64,000 nt of DNA from Areca catechu (taxonomy: Eukaryota; Streptophyta; Magnoliopsida; Arecales; Arecaceae), in the NCBI GenBank assembly GCA_021397845.1, contig CM038050.1, positions 10,730,471-10,794,470 of the forward strand, read 5' to 3'. This document shows, in pieces, positions 33,715 to 43,933 of the stretch. Position numbers and translations under genes: made by a program. The first letter of the stretch is position 1. Each line of letters starts with the position of its first letter. The notes beneath the pieces are model-generated. The model had not been told where the DNA came from, made no database searches, and saw nothing but the letters and a program-made list of their open reading frames with translations.

Positions 33715-35180
33715 CCAACAAGTTTTCGAGCCCAGCTCCAAGACACCAAGACCTAAGCCCAGCTCTCAGGCAATCAAGACCCGGGGTCCAGCTCTCCGGA
33801 TGACAAGTCTTCGAGCCCAGCTCCAAGACACAAAGACATGATCCCAGCTCTTAGGCAATCAAGACCCGGGGTCCAGCTCTCCGGATGACAAGTCTTCGAG
33901 CCCAGCTCCAAGACACCAAGACCTGAGCCCAGCTCTCAGGCAATCAAGACCCGGGGCCCAGCTCTCCGGATGACAAGTCTCCGAGCCCAGCTCCAAGATG
34001 CCAAGACCTAGCTCTCAGGCAATCAAGACCCGGGGCCCAGCTTTCTGGATGACAAGTCTTCGAGCCCAGCTCTCAGGCAATCAAGACCCGGGGCCCAGCT
34101 TTCCGGATGACAAGTCTTCGAGCCCAGCTCTCAGGCAATCAAGACCCGGGGCCCAGCTCTCCGGATGACAAGTCTTCGAGCCCAGCTCCAAGACACCAAG
34201 ACCTGAGCCCAGCTCTCAAGCAATCAAGACCCGGAGCCAGCTTTCCGGATGACAAGTCTTCGAGCCCAGCTCCAAGACACCAAGACCTGAGCCCAGCTCT
34301 CAGGCAATCAAGACCCGGGGCCCAGCTCTCCGGATGACAAGTCTTCGAGCCCAGCTCCAAGACGCCAAGACCTGAGCCCAGCTCTCAGGCAATCAAGACC
34401 CGGGCCCAGCTCTCCGGATGACAAGTCTTCGAGCCCAGTTCCAAGACGCCAAGACCTGAGCCTAGCTTTCAGGCAATCAAGACCCGGGGCCCAGCTCTCC
34501 GGATGACAAGTCTTCGAGCGCAGCTCCAAGACGCCAAGACCTGAGCCCAGTTCTCAGGCAATCAAGACCCGGGGCCCAGCTCTCCGGATGACAAGTCTTC
34601 GAGCCCAGTTCCAAGACACCATACCTGAGCCCAGCTCTCAGGCAATCAAGACCGGGCCCAGCTCTCCGGATGACAAGTCTTCGAGTTCAGTTCCAAGACA
34701 CCAAGACCTGAGCCCAGTTCTCAGTTAATCAACACCCGGGGCCCAGCTCTCCGGATGACAAGTCTTCGAGCCCAGCTCTAAGACACCAATACTTGAACCC
34801 AGCTCTCAGGCGATTAAGACCCGGGCCCAGCTCTTCGGATGACAAGTCTTCGAGCTTAGCTCCAAGACATCAAGACCTGAGCCCAGCTCTCAGGTAACCC
34901 TGGACCGGGCCCAGCTATCCGGCCAGCAAGTCTTCGAGCCTAGCTCCAAGACATCAAGACCTGAGCCCAGCTCTCAGGCAACTCTGGACCGGGGCCCAGC
35001 TCTCCGGCCAGCAAGTCTTCAAGCCTAGCTCCAAGACACTAAGACCTGAGCCCAGCTCTTAGGCAACCCTGGACCAGGGCCCAGCTCTCCGGCCAGCAAG
35101 TTCTCGAGCCCAGCTCCAAGACATTGAAGACCCGAGCCTAGCTCTCAGACCATCAAAGTCCTGAGCCCAGCTCACCAGCA
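33715..35180. repeat. Minisatellite, 85-base unit of three ~28-base sub-repeats, about 17 copies
   Basis: GACAAGTCTTCGAGCCCAGC recurs every 85 bases (for example at 33802 and 33887). Inside each unit, CCCAGCTC occurs three times (GAGCCCAGCTCCAAG, GAGCCCAGCTCTCAGG, GGCCCAGCTCTCCGG), so the unit is a trimer. On the element's sense strand the core CGAGCCCAGCTCC is the same as in the arrays of copy 1. The array fills the gap between the end of pol and the end of the antisense gene. Confidence 0.95.
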
Positions 35181-35431
35181 CTGAAGCCTGAAGACCAAGT
35201 CCCAGACAAAGTGGAGCCCTCCTCTCTGATCTCATCACATATCTCAAAAAAAAAAAAAAAGAAGACAGAAAAGAAAGAAGAAAAGAATGGAGAGGCAGGT
35301 AGTGCTTAGGAACTGATAGCAAGAAAACTTCATTTCATTAAAGATCTTTCGACCACTTACAAGCACCCTTGGGCCCCCGACATGCCGGGCGACCCAGGTC
35401 AAATGCAAAAACAGGAAAGCAGAAGAAAAAC

Positions 35432-37924
35432 CTATTCTACCCGAGCTGCCCCCTTGGCAGGGCTGCGAGGCTGCGAAGTTTCGCCTCCAGGGGCCTCTAG
35501 ACATGCAGCTTCAGCCTCGGACGGTGCAGCTCCGGTCTCGACAACCGCCACAGGCTGAGAAGGTTCGGGAACGGCGACTTCTGCAATGTCTGCGTCCGGG
35601 TCCAGCTCCATGTCCGAAGCCTGAGGATACTTGAGGCAATGGCGGCTCTTGTCAGGAATGAACGCCTCGACTCGGCCGCGCAGGTACATAAAATCCTCAT
35701 GGAAGGAGTCCGACGCCGTTTGAAAGAACTCAGCGGCGAACTCCTCCGAGACTTTGTACCTGGCCACGGCACCTTCGGCCTCCTTCTCCTCGGCGGCTTG
35801 CTCCTTCGTTTCCTTCGCCGACTTGGACGCCTCCGCCGCCTCCTTCTCAGTTGCGGCCAACTTCTCCTTCGCCGCTGTCAGTTCGGTCTGAAGGGATCGG
35901 GCAATCCCTTTCTACCGAACTGCCTCGGCGTTGAAAGAAGTTAGCCTCTTCTCAGTGGCTGCGAGTTCCTCGGCCTTGCTCCTTGACCGGCCCCACTCCT
36001 GGTCGAGGCTTTCCTGGAGCTGCTTTGCTCGCCCCTCAGCACCGGCGAGCTGTTTCTCAAGGTCCTTGATCCTCAGGTCAAGCACCTCGTTGGCATCGGT
36101 CTTCTCCCTCATGTCGGCCTTCAGAGACTCGACCTCAGCTGCCCGCTGCTGATCGTTCTTCAGCCAGTTCCGGTAGCAGTCCCTGATCAAGAGGACCTCG
36201 GCACCGATCTGCACCACACAAGAGGTCAGTTACCAACAAGAAAGAAAGAAAGGGGGTGAAAAGGGCAGAATCACTTACCGAGAAGAGCTGGGGGAAGATG
36301 CTGCTGATCGCATCCCCCAGCCGTTGTCCGGCCTTCTCCTGCAGGTCGCATGATTGGATGGAAAAATCCATCATGCGCTCCGCCAATGCCTGGTTCTGGA
36401 GCAAAGAGCTCTCCGGTCCCAGTTTGAAAGGGATCCGGCGGTGTTCCCTTTCCCTCCTGCTCGCCTCGGAAGCCGGATCACTTGCCCCTCCGGTGGAGGC
36501 GCCCTCTAGGGCAGGTTGGGAGCTTGGCCTCCTCTCAGGCAGCGCCTCAGTCACAGGTTCGGCTCCCCTTCGAACCTCCTCCTCCTCGACCTCAATGACA
36601 GCAGGCCTCGGGGAACGGGGGGACACGACGGTGGCAGCAGCTGCGGCCCTGGCCCGGACTACCACCTCAGGCTCCGGTGCAGGGGCTGCTTCTTGTTGCC
36701 TTGACCGCTCTGGCACCTTCCTGACTGCCCTCTGGCTCGGCCCCGGCGCCACGGACACTGTCCTCCCTACCTGTGCGGGAGCGGCCTCGACCTCCCTCCT
36801 ACTCGGATCGGTCGGTGCGGCGGGGGCGACCGTCGACACACCCTCATCCCGAGCCCATTTCTGGGGAGGCTCCTCAACTAGTCCAGCTGGCGGCCTCTTC
36901 CTAGTGATCGCGAGCAAGTCGCTCTCCGAGAAGATCATGCCTGTGTATAGAACACACAATGGTTAGAGCTCAGAAGAGACAGAATGAAAGGCATAGAGGA
37001 AAGGAAAGCTCAAGCCGAACTCACCCAACTCCCTCGTTGGATCGACCCCGGCTTCAAAGAGGTTCTGCTGTGGCTTCAAAGAGGTTCTGCTATGGCTTCA
37101 AAGAAATTCTGCTCTGACAGCAGAACCTCAAGGGACCGAATCTGGACAGGCGGAGCTACTCGTAGTCATCCTGGTCAGCCGCATCAACCGTAGAACTTCG
37201 GTTAGGGGACTGATTTGGATCGCTCCAGACCTAGTCAACCCCCTTGACCGTTGCGAAGAAGAATTTGCTCTTCCATCCCTTGATGGAAGAGGGGAGCTCA
37301 AACCTAATGCCCTTCGAGCGAGAAGACAAGACCACCACCCATTCTCAGTGGGACGGCGCTTTAGATGAAGATTGCCCTGAACAAGAAAAACCGGGCAACG
37401 AACCTGTGGAAGTGGCAGAGTGTAATGAAGGAGAAGATGGTTCTAATGGTATTCGGTACGAGTTGAGCAGGAACCAAACGGTAGTTGCTCAACATGGACA
37501 TGAAGAAAGGATGGAAGGGAAAACGGAGCCCTCCGGAGAAGGTCTCCTCGTAAAAGGCTATTCGGCCCGGGCTACTAGAAGTAACCCGGTCCCCTGGTCG
37601 GGGGATTAGAAGCCGGACAGAGTGCGGGATGCCATAGACATCCCGGATAGTTCTCAGTTCCTCGGCAGAGATCGTCGAAGCGACCCCACCGGGACCTGTC
37701 GACCGGACAGACTCGTGGACGGGTTCAGGTGGGGAAGGAGGACGGGAAGGACGAGAAGGAGCAGACCCAGGCTCCTTAATAGCTACGGGACCGGGAGGAC
37801 GCCTCCTGCTGAACTCGAAATGCGCCCCCTCCTCCTCATCGGAGGAAGAAGATGGCGGTCTCGGCACAGAAGGACCGGCCTCGCCCTGATTAGTAGGATG
37901 GAAGCCCGGACCGAAACGAGACAT
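35432..37924 (-). pseudogene. Antisense additional gene of Tat copy 2 (Transposase_28-like plus coiled coil)
   Basis: Exons are 37924-37025, 36940-36279 and 36208-35432, with GT-AG borders at the same places as in copy 1. Exon 1: MSRFGPGFHPTNQGEAGP, then IRDVYGIPHSVRLLIPRPGD and FYEETFSGGLRFPFHPFF, resembling Pfam Transposase_28. Exon 2: MIFSESDLLAITRKRP, a Pro/Ala/Glu linker and MMDFSIQSCDLQEKAG. Exon 3: a long coiled coil (EVLDLRIKDLEKQLAGAEGR) ending FMYLRGRVEAFIPDK plus an acidic tail. Stops occur in exon 1 (37231, 37156) and exon 3 (35912). A 22-base triplication at about 37052-37117 shifts the frame. Antisense genes downstream of integrase are known in some Tat elements; their role is unclear. 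It converges with pol. Confidence 0.8.
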
Positions 37925-38431
37925 CTATGGAGGTGCAAGAAACTCAAGTGGAAGAAGGGACGGACTCTGTTGGAAGAGGGCCCTAACCTCGGAAGAAGAA
38001 GCTTACTCTGGTAAGGGGAAGAAGAGACTAACCTGGTTCCTTAGAGGGTCTGGGGCAATCGGGAAGAAGAGGAAGCTTGGGTATGGCACCGGGCGCGAAG
38101 AATTTGAAAGAATAGATGTTTTGGATAAAAACTTCCTTTCATTTCGAAATGACCTAGCGCATCCATACCGTTACAGCCCCTCCACCAACGGATTCACGCC
38201 ATGTGCTGGCCATCAGTGGGTAAGACGTCCCGGCCGCTCTGAATGTCGTGCCAGCAATAACTACTCGGACGTGGCCACGTGGCACCTCCGCAATGGCCTG
38301 GGGAACTGCTTCATGAAGCCGGCGATCATGGCCATTATTGCGCCGGATCTTCACCTTTCCATGTCAGCACCGCAATTACTCCCTTCGATCCGAACGCCGC
38401 GCACTAACGGGTCTCGGGAGTGGGGGGCAAA
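37925..38431 (+). other. 3' leader and polypurine tract of copy 2
   Basis: It lies between the antisense gene's start and the 3' LTR, and ends GGGAGTGGGGGGCAAA at 38416-38431. Read on the minus strand, this segment would be the promoter and 5' leader of the antisense gene. Its last ~180 bases are duplicated at 26750-26930. Confidence 0.75.
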
Positions 38432-39650
38432 TGATATGGCTGGATCGCTGACGTGGAGTAGCTTTCAGACGCCACGTCAGAGAAGGCCACCACCTCAGAT
38501 ACTTTACCCGGACTCCTTCGCTGGGCTGAGCTCCCTCAGAACAACGGGGCCGCCCGTCGAAGCCGAGCTCCGTCCTCCGCCAAGTCAGGCCCGCGAGCTC
38601 GGGACGCTTAGGCCGGAGCCGAGCGGCATCCCCCAAAGCAAGCCCCTCGAGGTCGAGTCCCATGGTATGGAGTTGAGGTCAACCCTCCTCTGCCACGTGG
38701 AGCCCCTCCGAGGTCGAGTCCTCTGGGCCGGAGCCGCGCTCTGCCCTCCTCCGTTAGGTCGAGCTTGCCCGAAGTCGGGCTCCCTTGGTCTGGAGTCGAG
38801 CTCAGCCCTCCGCCAAGTGGAGTCGCGTCAAGGCCGAGCCCCTCGGAGTCGAGCCCTGCCTCCCCAGCTCGGCCTCCAGCTCGGGTGAAGACACCAGCAA
38901 GCAGGGAGGCGGCACCATCATCCCAGGAGGTCATGGAGCCGCCCGAGGGTCGTGAAAAGGCGCCCACATGGCCGTAATAACTATCTGCGGCCATCACTTA
39001 CACCAGAAAAGGGAGAAGCCCTGTGATCGAGATACCACGCTCTTCACCAACCACCTGAAACACCCAGAAGAGGAAGTCAACCAGGAGATTCGAATCCCGG
39101 GGATGGCGGCCCCCTAATCGAGGCACTGCCAAGTTTTCCGGAACGGAGCGATCGGGAGGAATGTCAGAGCGCACGGCAGGTTCTCCTATCACGAACCAGG
39201 AAAGGCGTCCCGTTCACGGCACGGGACACCACTGCACGCGCTTACTGACACAAGGGAGATTCCGAGGTAGGCGCCCAACAACCACCAGGGTTTAAAAGAA
39301 CCATCGGCATGCCCAACGGGGAGGTACGCAAGAAAACTCAAGCAAGTCAAGGGAAAAAAGGCTACATAGAGAATCCCTCTATATCGGCCGTCATCCTCCC
39401 GACACACTTGCACCCCACTCTCACACTACTCATCCTCCTAGCATGGAGTCCATCAAGAGAGGCTCGACCAGGAGGATCTGTTTTCCTGGATCGTCACTGA
39501 CTTGACCGTCGGAGTGCTCCCGTCGGAATTCACGGCCCGGGTCACTAACCCCGTTTTTGCAGGTTCAAAGGAGCAGGACATCCTAAGAGCACAAGAGGGA
39601 CGATCCGACCTTGCCAGTAGCTACAGGCTACGGTGATCTTGGCGGCAACA
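38432..39650 (+). repeat. 3' LTR of copy 2 (LTR-c), 1219 bases
   Basis: It starts TGATATGGCTGGATCGCTGA and ends GGCGGCAACA; the flank is ATATATAACC. Its first 20 bases match LTR-a (25939), while most of the rest matches LTR-b (26931). Confidence 0.9.
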
Positions 39651-41433
39651 ATATATAACCCCTTTGGTCTTCCTGGATGAACTGTACTGTAACAGACAAT
39701 TTGATGACATATGCTGATTATTCTAATTTTCTTCTCTTTTCTTGAGACTGCCATTTTTGCTGTGTGCTTGTTCTGCTTTCAAGGATCATTCTCTACTTTT
39801 CCATTTTTTTGCTGCTTACTTTTTTACAATTTTGAGAATTTTGTTAGCATCCTATGTCCGGGGGATTAACAATCATTTGATTGGTGCTCCTACAATGTTT
39901 TAGTTCTGTAGCTTATATTTGTTTCAGCAATGTGGTCAATTGGTTGATCAAGGATGACTAACAAAGTAAAGGACATGGTTGTTGGGATGTTGTGTTATAT
40001 ATGATCTGGGTCCCCTTGTAACTTGAGGCCTTTTTATAGACATATTTTGGATTTGTAATTACTTTAGTGAGTCAAATTTCTAATTATAGAAAATTTGTAT
40101 TACTTAAAAAAAAAAAGAGTTCTGTGGCTGTCAAAAAGGGTGGCCTTCTTTACTTTGAAGTTTCCATGCAACAGCTTACATAACCTAGTCATCTCTGTCT
40201 CCTTTCCAGGTTTTCTTTCCCCTTCCTCCTCAACACACAACTCCTTTCCTTGTGAATGTCTCCGTGATATGGAAGAATCAAGAGTTTATATGCCATGTTT
40301 AGCGAGTTTGCTTAGTTCTCTTGACATGGTGGTTCCTATTCTATTTCATATGTTGTGGGTTGGTTGGTATTTGATAATCTGCCTTCATCAAGCAGTCTTA
40401 TTGTTAGTGGTTGTCTTCCCTGTTGTTACTAGATCCATAGCAGCATATGATTGTTGGAAGTTTAACTTTCTTATCCTACATCAATTAGGAATACTATGCC
40501 TATGAGGAAGTATATTCTGCTCATATATTATGTAATTAACCTAATTAAATTTGGGAAAAAGAACACAAGTACCCTTTCCTGCTCATCGATTTTCTTCATC
40601 AACTCCTCTTTGGTCTTCAAAATTTCTCTCTTTTATCTGGACAAGAGCAGTAATTGGAAGGTTGAATAGTTTTGATGCACGATTTTTCGAACATATTCTG
40701 CCCTTTCTTCTCTGTAGGGTAAAAGATCAACCTTAGGATTATGTGCATTGGGGTAAATATTCTATGTTCCAGCCATTGTTTGATATACTTAGGCTTCTTG
40801 CTTAAGTTCAGTTTGCTCAAGTGCAATGCATGTATTTGGAGCATGTATTTGGACTCAGCCAGTCAGCCTAATTTGGTTCAAGTTTCCGGATTTACACTTC
40901 TGGCCAGCAAGTTAAATTTGGCCTGTTGTGTGACAGCCATTTTTTGTATATGTGATATTAAACCTATGGCGACGTATGGCTAACATTGCTGGATTGGCAG
41001 CTGCAGTTCAAGATCAAGCTTGTAAGGCTTGCCTAAGCAATAGGTTTTTTAAGCCTATGCCTTGTTGTCGAGTATCATACTAGTATTAGTTTTTCCTTTT
41101 TGCCAGTTCAAAACTAGAGTTTTTCCATTCTAAGATGACACACTACTTTTCTTGACTTTTGCATGCTAAGATGACACATTCCAAACATTGTAGAGTGTCC
41201 AATTAATTTTCTTGACTTTCGCATGCTAAGATCCTAGGACTGTGGGACATGTGTTAGGTAAGACACTGGGACTTTGGGACATGTTAAGTAATGACGTCTA
41301 GGTAGGGCATCGATCAATGTGACAGTGACTTTCTCTTAGCATGCTGATTGGTTGTCTATTAGGGATTCCTCCTCGAGTATGCCATGCCCTCTTTGGTTTG
41401 GGGATGGACTTCTTAGTTGACATGTATGAGAGG
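39651..41433. other. AT-rich non-coding stretch
   Basis: I see no supportable gene. A 136-codon open frame at 40095-40505 is hydrophobic and has no recognisable motif. The stretch is probably the continuation of the DNA left of 25938, split by the gypsy insertion. Confidence 0.45.
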
Positions 41434-41640
41434 TGTTGCGAGAAAAAAAAAGATTGTATTGAAATTAGGACAATAGAGGTCTTTAACTAGAGTAGAGGAT
41501 AATCATATATGATAATATATGACTCCTAAGAGAACTGCAATAATATTTCTAATAGGATTAAGATAGAGTATGTTGTTCTAAGGAAACAACATAAGTTAAA
41601 TTGCTCTTTTTTCTAATTTTACTCTTTCTTATTTCTAGCA
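41434..41640 (-). repeat. 3' LTR of the short copia element
   Basis: The minus strand starts TGCTAGAAATAAG and ends TCTCGCAACA. It matches 43729-43933 over its whole length, with scattered differences. Confidence 0.85.
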
Positions 41641-41781
41641 CTCATTTTCAAGCTGGAGCATATACATGAACTAAGCCCAGCTTAGAACATATTGTAGAAA
41701 ATCGAGTGGAGTTGAGAGCTTTGGTGAAAATGTTTGTTAGCTGATTTGCTGAACTGGTAAAGGGTGTTTTAATCTTGCCAC

Positions 41782-43011
41782 TCAAAACAGCTTCTCAAAT
41801 AAATGATAATCCATCTCTATATGCTTAGTTCGTTGGTGAAAGATTGGATTACTAGCGATATAAATTAATATTTGATTGTCACAATGCATGTCCATTAGCT
41901 TTATATAGGTAAATCCCAAATCTTCCATAAAGAATTTAAGCCACAGCATTTTACAGGCAGTATGGCCCATTGCTCTGTATTCTGTTTCTGTACTTGATCT
42001 AGCCACAACATTTTGCTTCTTGCTTCTCCATGTGACTAAGTTTTCTCTAATATAAGTACAATAGACAGAGGTAGAGTGCAGAGTGTCCACGGATCCTGCA
42101 TAATCTATATTTGAGTATGTCTCAATATCAAAATGTCCAGATTTTTTTAAAAGTAGTCCTTTTCTTGGAGAGCCTTTTATGTAATGGAGAATTTTGATAG
42201 CTGCTTTCCAATGCCATTTCTTTAGTTTGTGCATGTAGTAGCTAACCAATTAAACTGCAAAGAAAATATCTGGATGTGTTACGGTTAGGTATATTAATCG
42301 TCCAACCAATCGACAGTACTGAGTTAGATATGAAAATCGTTCTCATCATTTTTAGATGGATTATTATGATTGGCAACCATTGGAATGTTGATAGACTTAC
42401 ATCCTAGAAATCCGTTCTCTGCAAGTAGGTTAAGTGCATATTTCTGCCAAGAAAGACTAATTCCATCAAAACAGTTAGTAATCTCAAGGTCTAAGAAGTG
42501 CCTTGGCTTGCTAAGATCTTTTATAACAAAATGAGATTGAATATATAGTTTGACTTCAGCAATGCTCTTTAAGTCATCATTAGTGAAAAGAATATTATCC
42601 ACATAAAGAACAAATACAATAGTTCTTCCTGAATTTTTTCTAACAAAGACTGTGTGATCAAGCTGTGAACATCTGAGACCTACACTGATAACAACTTTTG
42701 CAAAGTTGTCAAATCAGGTACGAAAACTCTGTTTCAAACTATAAATACCTTCTTGAACTTGCATAGCCGATACTCCTGAGCAGCATACCCAAACAATTAA
42801 GAGTAATAGAGAATACTAACCAAACAAAATTCTGAACAAAATTCATCCGAGCCACAAGAGAAAAGGTCTTATAATAATCAATCTTGTAAGTTTGAGTAAA
42901 ACCCTTAGCAACTGGGCGAGTCTTGTACCAGTGAATAGATCTATCCAGTAGGTATTTGATAGTAAACATCCATTTACACTGAACATGTTGGACATCCATA
43001 GGAGGGGGCAC
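41782..43011 (-). pseudogene. copia RT and RNase H remnant
   Basis: From right to left: the RT start (CKWMFTIKYLLDRSIHWYKT, AKGFTQTYKIDYYKTF), the RT catalytic region near 42595, where the motif reads YVDN instead of YVDD, then LSKPRHFLDLEI. The RNase H part follows with NLVTWRSKKQNVVARSSTET, EYRAMGH and MHCDNQILIYIASNPIFHQR. Frames are split by stops and shifts near 42250-42320 and 42610-42740. The lost catalytic Asp and the broken frames make it inactive. There is no integrase upstream. Confidence 0.85.
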
Positions 43012-43229
43012 AAGCTTTTACGTACCATGGCTGATAAGAGCATGCATTTCATCATCCATAGCGGCCTTTTAGGCTGGATCTGATAGTGCTTCTGAATAAG
43101 TCCTAGGAATAGATACAGATGAGATAGACAAGGCAAAAGGCGGAAGGAGGAACTGAAATGGTCCAGGATGACATAATCAGCAATAAAATATATGGTACAT
43201 GTATGTTTACCGTTGCGGAGAGCAATGGG

Positions 43230-43680
43230 AAGATCATTGCTAGCAGTAGCAAGAGGGAGGAGAGTGGGTGTTTGCAAGATGAGGGGAGATGGCTGGCAGT
43301 AGTAGGAAGAAGAGAGGAGGGTGGGTGGCAGCAAGAAGATGTGGAGGGAGGGGAGGTGCAGCAGCAAGAGAAAGGGAGAGTGTTGGCAGCAGTAAGAAGA
43401 AAAAAAGAGGAAGTGCCGCGACAAGAGAAAAAAGAGAGAGGAGGTGCAGTGGCAAGAAGAGAGGGGGGTGGGCGGCAGCAAGAAGAGAGAGGGGTGGGCG
43501 GCAGCAAGAAGAGAGAGGAGGGTGGGCGGCAGCAAGAGAAAAAAAAAAGAGGTGTAGCGGCAAGAGAAAAAAAAGAGAGGAGGTGCAGTGGCAAGAAGAG
43601 AGAGGGGAGGTGTAATGGCAAGAAAAAAAAGGAGGGTGGGCAGCAGCAAGAAGAGAGAGGGGTGGGTGGCAGCTAGGGTT
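43230..43680. repeat. GA/CAG-rich minisatellite in the copia element
   Basis: Irregular units such as GGTGGGCGGCAGCAAGAAGAG and GAGGAGGTGCAGTGGCAAGA repeat through the region. It lies directly downstream of the primer site, where gag should be. The long leucine/serine-rich frame on the minus strand (to 43649) is produced by this repeat and is not a known protein. Confidence 0.8.
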
Positions 43681-43713
43681 GGGGAGGGAAACGAGGGGCA
43701 GCGGCCAAGAGGA

Positions 43714-43728
43714 GGTGCTCTGATACTA
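43714..43728 (-). other. Primer-binding site (initiator tRNA-Met type)
   Basis: Right after the 5' LTR the minus strand reads TAGTATCAGAGCACC. TATCAGAGC matches the 3' end of initiator tRNA-Met, the usual primer of plant copia elements. Confidence 0.8.
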
Positions 43729-43933
43729 TGTTGCGAGAAAGAAAAATATTGTATTAAAATTAGGGCTATAGAGACCTTTAAATAGAGTACAAAATAATCA
43801 TATGGTTAATATATGACTTCTAATAGGATTGCAATAATATTTCTAATAGGATTAAGATAGAGTATATTGTTTTAGGGAATACCATAAGTTAAGTTTCTCT
43901 CTTTCCTAATTCTACTCTTTCTTAATTCTAACA
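43729..43933 (-). repeat. 5' LTR of the short copia element
   Basis: The minus strand starts TGTTAGAATTAAG and ends TCTCGCAACA. It pairs with 41434-41640. Confidence 0.85.

Larger units (their letters stand above)
25939..39650 (+). mobile_element. Composite Tat-lineage Ty3/gypsy element with three LTRs, copy 2
   Basis: The order is: truncated LTR (25939-26749), 181 bases of 3' leader with polypurine tract (26750-26930), full LTR (26931-28150), primer site, gag, protease, RT, RNase H, archaeal-type RNase H, integrase, minisatellite, antisense gene, polypurine tract, and full LTR (38432-39650). Two RNase H domains mark the Tat lineage. The outermost flanks are GTATA and ATATA, a possible 5-base target duplication with one change. 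Gag and pol carry several stops and frameshifts. An LTR-internal-LTR-internal-LTR tandem whose first interior has collapsed explains the layout best. Confidence 0.85.
41434..43933 (-). mobile_element. Short-LTR Ty1/copia element with interior deletion
   Basis: Two ~206-base direct repeats (41434-41640 and 43729-43933) flank a tRNA-iMet-type primer site on the right and pol fragments on the left, so it reads right to left. Flanks are AGAGG and AGAGT, a probable 5-base target duplication with one change. Total length is 2.5 kb, against about 5 kb for complete copia elements. Gag, protease and integrase are missing, and a GA/CAG-rich minisatellite occupies their place. Confidence 0.85.

Noticed and set aside
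33715..35180. Regular repeat that could be mistaken for a CRISPR array
   Set aside because: The 85-base units are contiguous, with no unique spacers. The context is a plant retrotransposon.
36256..36966. 236-codon plus-strand frame over exon 2 of the antisense gene
   Set aside because: The minus-strand reading is conserved between copies 1 and 2 and has matching splice borders. The plus frame has no conserved features.
40095..40505. 136-codon open frame (plus strand)
   Set aside because: It has no family motif, odd hydrophobic composition and no splice-linked partner. It is likely chance in AT-rich DNA.
43103..43649. Leucine/serine-rich open frames resembling a membrane protein
   Set aside because: They are the complement of the GA/CAG minisatellite in the copia element. 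Composition is explained by the repeat, and there is no start context or homologue.
43714..43728. TATCAGAGC considered as part of a tRNA gene
   Set aside because: It is only the primer-site match next to the copia LTR. No cloverleaf can be formed around it.
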